NCBI RefSeq assembly: GCF_000520595.1 | Contig: NZ_KI915034.1 | Location: 47,804-81,605, forward strand | DNA length: 33,802 nucleotides | Direction: 5' to 3' | Source of the DNA: Arthrobacter sp. H5 | GTDB taxonomy: Bacteria; Actinomycetota; Actinomycetes; Actinomycetales; Micrococcaceae | Shown: positions 31,825-33,802 of the stretch, in pieces | Position numbering within the stretch: the stretch's first letter is position 1 | Layout: every line of letters starts with the position of its first letter | Notes under the pieces: model-generated | Database searches by the model: none | What the model was told of the DNA's origin: nothing | What the model saw: only the letters and a program-made list of their open reading frames with translations | Program-made: the position numbers and the translations under genes

Positions 31825-33240
31825 TCATAAGCCGTACTGCTCCAGCAGACGCAGCCACACCTCACTGATCGTTGGGTACGCGGGCACTGCATGCCACAGG
31901 CGGTTCAGAGGCACCTCACCGGCAATCGCGATGGTTGCCGCGTGCAGTAGCTCCGCCACGTCGGGTCCGGCAAAGGTGACACCCACCAGCACCTTGCGGT
32001 CCTCATCCACCACCATCTGGGCCCAGCCCATGTAGCCGTCAGAGTGCAATGCTGAGCCAGCCACTGCGATCTTCAGAGACGTTTCGCTGACATTGATTCC
32101 GTCTTTCTCTGCCTGCTGGACGGTTCTGCCCGCCATGGCGATTTCCGGATCCGTGAAAACCACCTGGGGGACCGCATAGTGGTCCGCGGTGGCGGCGTGG
32201 CTGCTCCAATCCTCGGCGGTACCCTTCAACGTGCCGTTGGCCCGGGCGGTAATCGCGTCACCGGTGATGCGTGCCTCGTACTTTCCCTGATGGGTCAAGA
32301 GCACTTTCCCTGCCGCGTCGCCCACGGCGTAGAGCCAGTCGTGTCCTACCACCTGGCCAGAGCTGTCCGTTTCAAGTCCCCTGGGGTCGAGCTGCAGGTC
32401 CTCCAGCCCCAGATTGTTCAGCGCGGGTCGCCGTCCGGTCGAAACGAGCAGCTTTTGCGAAACCACTGTGTCGCCGCCCTGCAGGGTCACGCTGAATGTG
32501 CCGTCAGCAGATCGCGAGACAGCTGCAGTCTCAGTGTGCAAAAGCATCTTCACGCCGTCTTCCTTCAGCGCATCTTCCACAAGCCTGGACGCTTCAGGGG
32601 GATAATTCCCCAGGAGACCGCTTCGGGCGATCAGCGTCACGGTTGAACCCAGGCGGGCAAACGCCTGGGCAAGTTCGGCTCCGGCCACGCCCCCGCCCAG
32701 CACCGTGAGGCTAGCCGGGATCTCGCTGGCGGCGGTGGCCTCCCGTGTACCCCAAAAGTCCAGTTGGTCCAGGCCGTCGATGGGCGGTGTCACCGGGGCG
32801 GAGCCGGTGGCGAGAACGACGGCGTGACGCGCCGTCAGCTGCGTGGCGCCGTCGTCGGTGGTCACCTGGACCTGCCGTTCGCCGGTGAGATGGGCGCGGC
32901 CGCGGAGGAAAGTGATTCCGGTGTCCTTGACCCAGTCGACCTGGGAGGAGTCATCCCAGTTGGAGGTGAACTCGGTGCGGCGTTCCAGGACCTTCTGCGC
33001 ATTGAGCGAGCCGGTGACGGCTTCGCGCGCGCCTGCGACGGATTGGGCGCCGTGAAGCGCGGTTCCCGGGCGAAGGAGCGCTTTGGACGGCATACACGCC
33101 CAGTATGAGCACTCGCCCCCCACAAGATCCGATTCGATGAGGATGGCGGAGAGGCCGCCCTGCACCACCCTGGCCGCTGCGTTCTCTCCGACAGCGCCGG
33201 CCCCGATCACAATTACGTCAGTGGTTTGCTCAGTAGTCAT
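31825..33240 (-). CDS. NAD(P)/FAD-dependent disulfide oxidoreductase (Lpd/mercuric-reductase type)
   Basis: Encodes 471 residues, the normal family length. FAD fold DVIVIGAGAVGENAAARVV (about 8-26), redox disulfide C44-SYWA-C49 in GGECSYWACMPSKALL, NAD(P) fold TVLGGGVAGAELAQAFARLGSTVTLIAR, second FAD block LYAVGDAAGK, and the C-terminal dimer domain ending in HAVPAYPTISE with the His450-Glu460 dyad. The Cys-x4-Cys spacing is correct, but the usual GGTC is GGEC, typical of an actinobacterial subgroup with no defined substrate. It is not next to pyruvate or 2-oxo acid dehydrogenase genes, so dihydrolipoamide is not assured. ATG 33240 has CAGGGA directly upstream. Confidence 0.9.
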   Translation of the reverse strand: MTTEQTTDVIVIGAGAVGENAAARVVQGGLSAILIESDLVGGECSYWACMPSKALLRPGTALHGAQSVAGAREAVTGSLNAQKVLERRTEFTSNWDDSSQVDWVKDTGITFLRGRAHLTGERQVQVTTDDGATQLTARHAVVLATGSAPVTPPIDGLDQLDFWGTREATAASEIPASLTVLGGGVAGAELAQAFARLGSTVTLIARSGLLGNYPPEASRLVEDALKEDGVKMLLHTETAAVSRSADGTFSVTLQGGDTVVSQKLLVSTGRRPALNNLGLEDLQLDPRGLETDSSGQVVGHDWLYAVGDAAGKVLLTHQGKYEARITGDAITARANGTLKGTAEDWSSHAATADHYAVPQVVFTDPEIAMAGRTVQQAEKDGINVSETSLKIAVAGSALHSDGYMGWAQMVVDEDRKVLVGVTFAGPDVAELLHAATIAIAGEVPLNRLWHAVPAYPTISEVWLRLLEQYGL

Positions 33241-33321
33241 TCCCTGAGCTTGGCACCGGGTTGGGCGTTGGGCAACCCTTGAAGGCGCACCCTGACTGTG
33301 CCGATTCTCGACGCGGCAACG

Positions 33322-33363
33322 AAAAACCGGCCCCAACCTCGGCAGAGTTGCCTGGCTGGAGCC
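33322..33363 (-). terminator. Rho-independent terminator of tRNA-Arg
   Basis: On the minus strand GGCTCCAGCC pairs with GGTTGGGGCC (with three G-U pairs), followed by GG and TTTTT. The arms are 33354-33363 and 33329-33338, and the T-run is 33322-33326. It starts 10 nt beyond the tRNA 3' end. This is the only hairpin in the window with a clean T-tract in the right direction. Confidence 0.7.
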
Positions 33364-33373
33364 GATTTAGCAG

Positions 33374-33449
33374 TGGTGCGCGCGAAGGGATTCGAACCCC
33401 CAACCTTCTGATCCGTAGTCAGATGCTCTATCCGTTGAGCTACGCACGC
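33374..33449 (-). tRNA. tRNA-Arg (anticodon ACG)
   Basis: 76 nt including encoded CCA. Acceptor GCGTGCG pairs with CGCGCGC (one T-G pair), discriminator A, then CCA at 33374-33376. The D-arm is AGCTCAACGGATAGAGC, the anticodon stem TCTGA/TCAGA with loop CTACGGA gives anticodon ACG, and the T-arm is TTGGGGGTTCGAATCCCTT-like. A34 of this tRNA is the substrate of TadA, which is encoded at 14433-14915. Confidence 0.97.
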
Positions 33450-33556
33450 AATATTGATCACCCACAAATGGGGTTTTCGCAAGGCCGTTTGGCCGTAGAC
33501 AACTTTACAACCATCCGGGAGGTAATCCTAATTCGATAGTCAAGACCGTTCGAGAC

Positions 33557-33584
33557 TAGACCGGTCTACGTGACCTTAATCACA
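33557..33584 (+). promoter_or_regulatory. Palindrome and CRP/GlxR-like site upstream of the last gene
   Basis: TAGACCGGTCTA (33557-33568) is a perfect 12-bp palindrome. It abuts CGTGACCTTAATCACA (33569-33584), which matches the CRP/GlxR pattern TGTGA-N6-TCACA in 9 of 10 defined positions. The sites lie about 150-170 bp before the ATG at 33732. The surrounding 33450-33731 is AT-richer than the rest of the window and contains no gene, as expected for a control region. Confidence 0.5.
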
Positions 33585-33731
33585 TAAAAGTTCACCGGAC
33601 TGTCCAACTTCGCCGTATTCTAGCTAATTTTGTGCATCTGCGCCGGCGAGAGGCAGCGAAATTTGCTGCAGATCACGCGTTCCCGACCCCTAGCATCGTT
33701 ACACACCATCCACCCAATGAAGGGAAGAGAA

Positions 33732-33802
33732 ATGGGCGATCCCGTACGACAGTTGGTCCTCGACACTGTGGACTCTGATCAGAGCCACGCATCGGCGGCT
33801 CC
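33732..33802 (+). CDS. Partial unrecognised CDS, first 23 codons
   Basis: The frame opens at ATG 33732 behind a purine-rich AAGGGAAGAGA and runs off the right edge. It begins MGDPVRQLVLDTVDSDQSHA. There is no signal peptide in what can be seen. Too short to assign. The long regulated-looking upstream region suggests a carbon-controlled gene. Confidence 0.55.
   Translation, partial: MGDPVRQLVLDTVDSDQSHASAA

Overview
The window is high-GC actinobacterial chromosome, most likely from the Arthrobacter group of the Micrococcaceae. The evidence is the GC-rich third codon positions, several starts without a Shine-Dalgarno sequence, an adjacent lhr-nei pair of the actinobacterial type, a two-component sugar ABC transporter without its own ATPase, and the general look of the proteins. 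The genus is inferred. There is no rRNA, phage, transposase or CRISPR array.

Left part (1-9.5 kb, all minus strand): the start of an unrecognised gene at the edge, a DedA membrane protein, an RluA-type pseudouridine synthase, a large multi-pass membrane protein, and a translationally coupled pair made of a Nei-type DNA glycosylase and a giant Lhr helicase. The lhr reading frame contains an 88-bp palindromic repeat with a second copy in the intergenic region at 12.9-13.0 kb.

Middle part (9.7-16.7 kb): small housekeeping and envelope genes. These are a membrane protein, a DUF4232 lipoprotein, a YcnI-type copper protein with a His-rich membrane neighbour, RlmH, a SnoaL-like protein behind a near-palindromic operator, tRNA-Ser(CGA), a general-stress flavin-fold protein, the divergent pair tadA/upp separated by 23 bp, and an orphan winged-helix regulator with no receiver domain.

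Right-centre (17.1-31.0 kb): the outstanding feature, a minus-strand carbohydrate locus. In order of transcription it encodes a solute-binding lipoprotein, two permeases, a GntR/UTRA regulator, a ROK kinase, a DUF4127 protein, an FAD-dependent oxidoreductase, a NanE-type ManNAc-6-P epimerase, a cytoplasmic GH38 alpha-mannosidase and, behind its own promoter, a secreted GHL10 glycosidase. Seven successive junctions overlap by 4 or 8 nt. Operator-like sites with a GGT-N4-AC core lie upstream of both transcription units (near 31.01 kb and at 19.61 and 19.69 kb), which suggests one GntR regulon. The simplest reading is secreted cleavage of an amino-sugar or mannose-containing glycan, import, removal of mannose, phosphorylation and epimerisation to GlcNAc-6-P. 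The DUF4127 protein and the oxidoreductase have no assigned step.

Right edge: SixA-type phosphatase, a 71-bp terminator-like inverted repeat, a disulfide oxidoreductase of the Lpd family, tRNA-Arg(ACG) with its terminator, a regulatory-looking 280-bp region and the first codons of an unrecognised gene.
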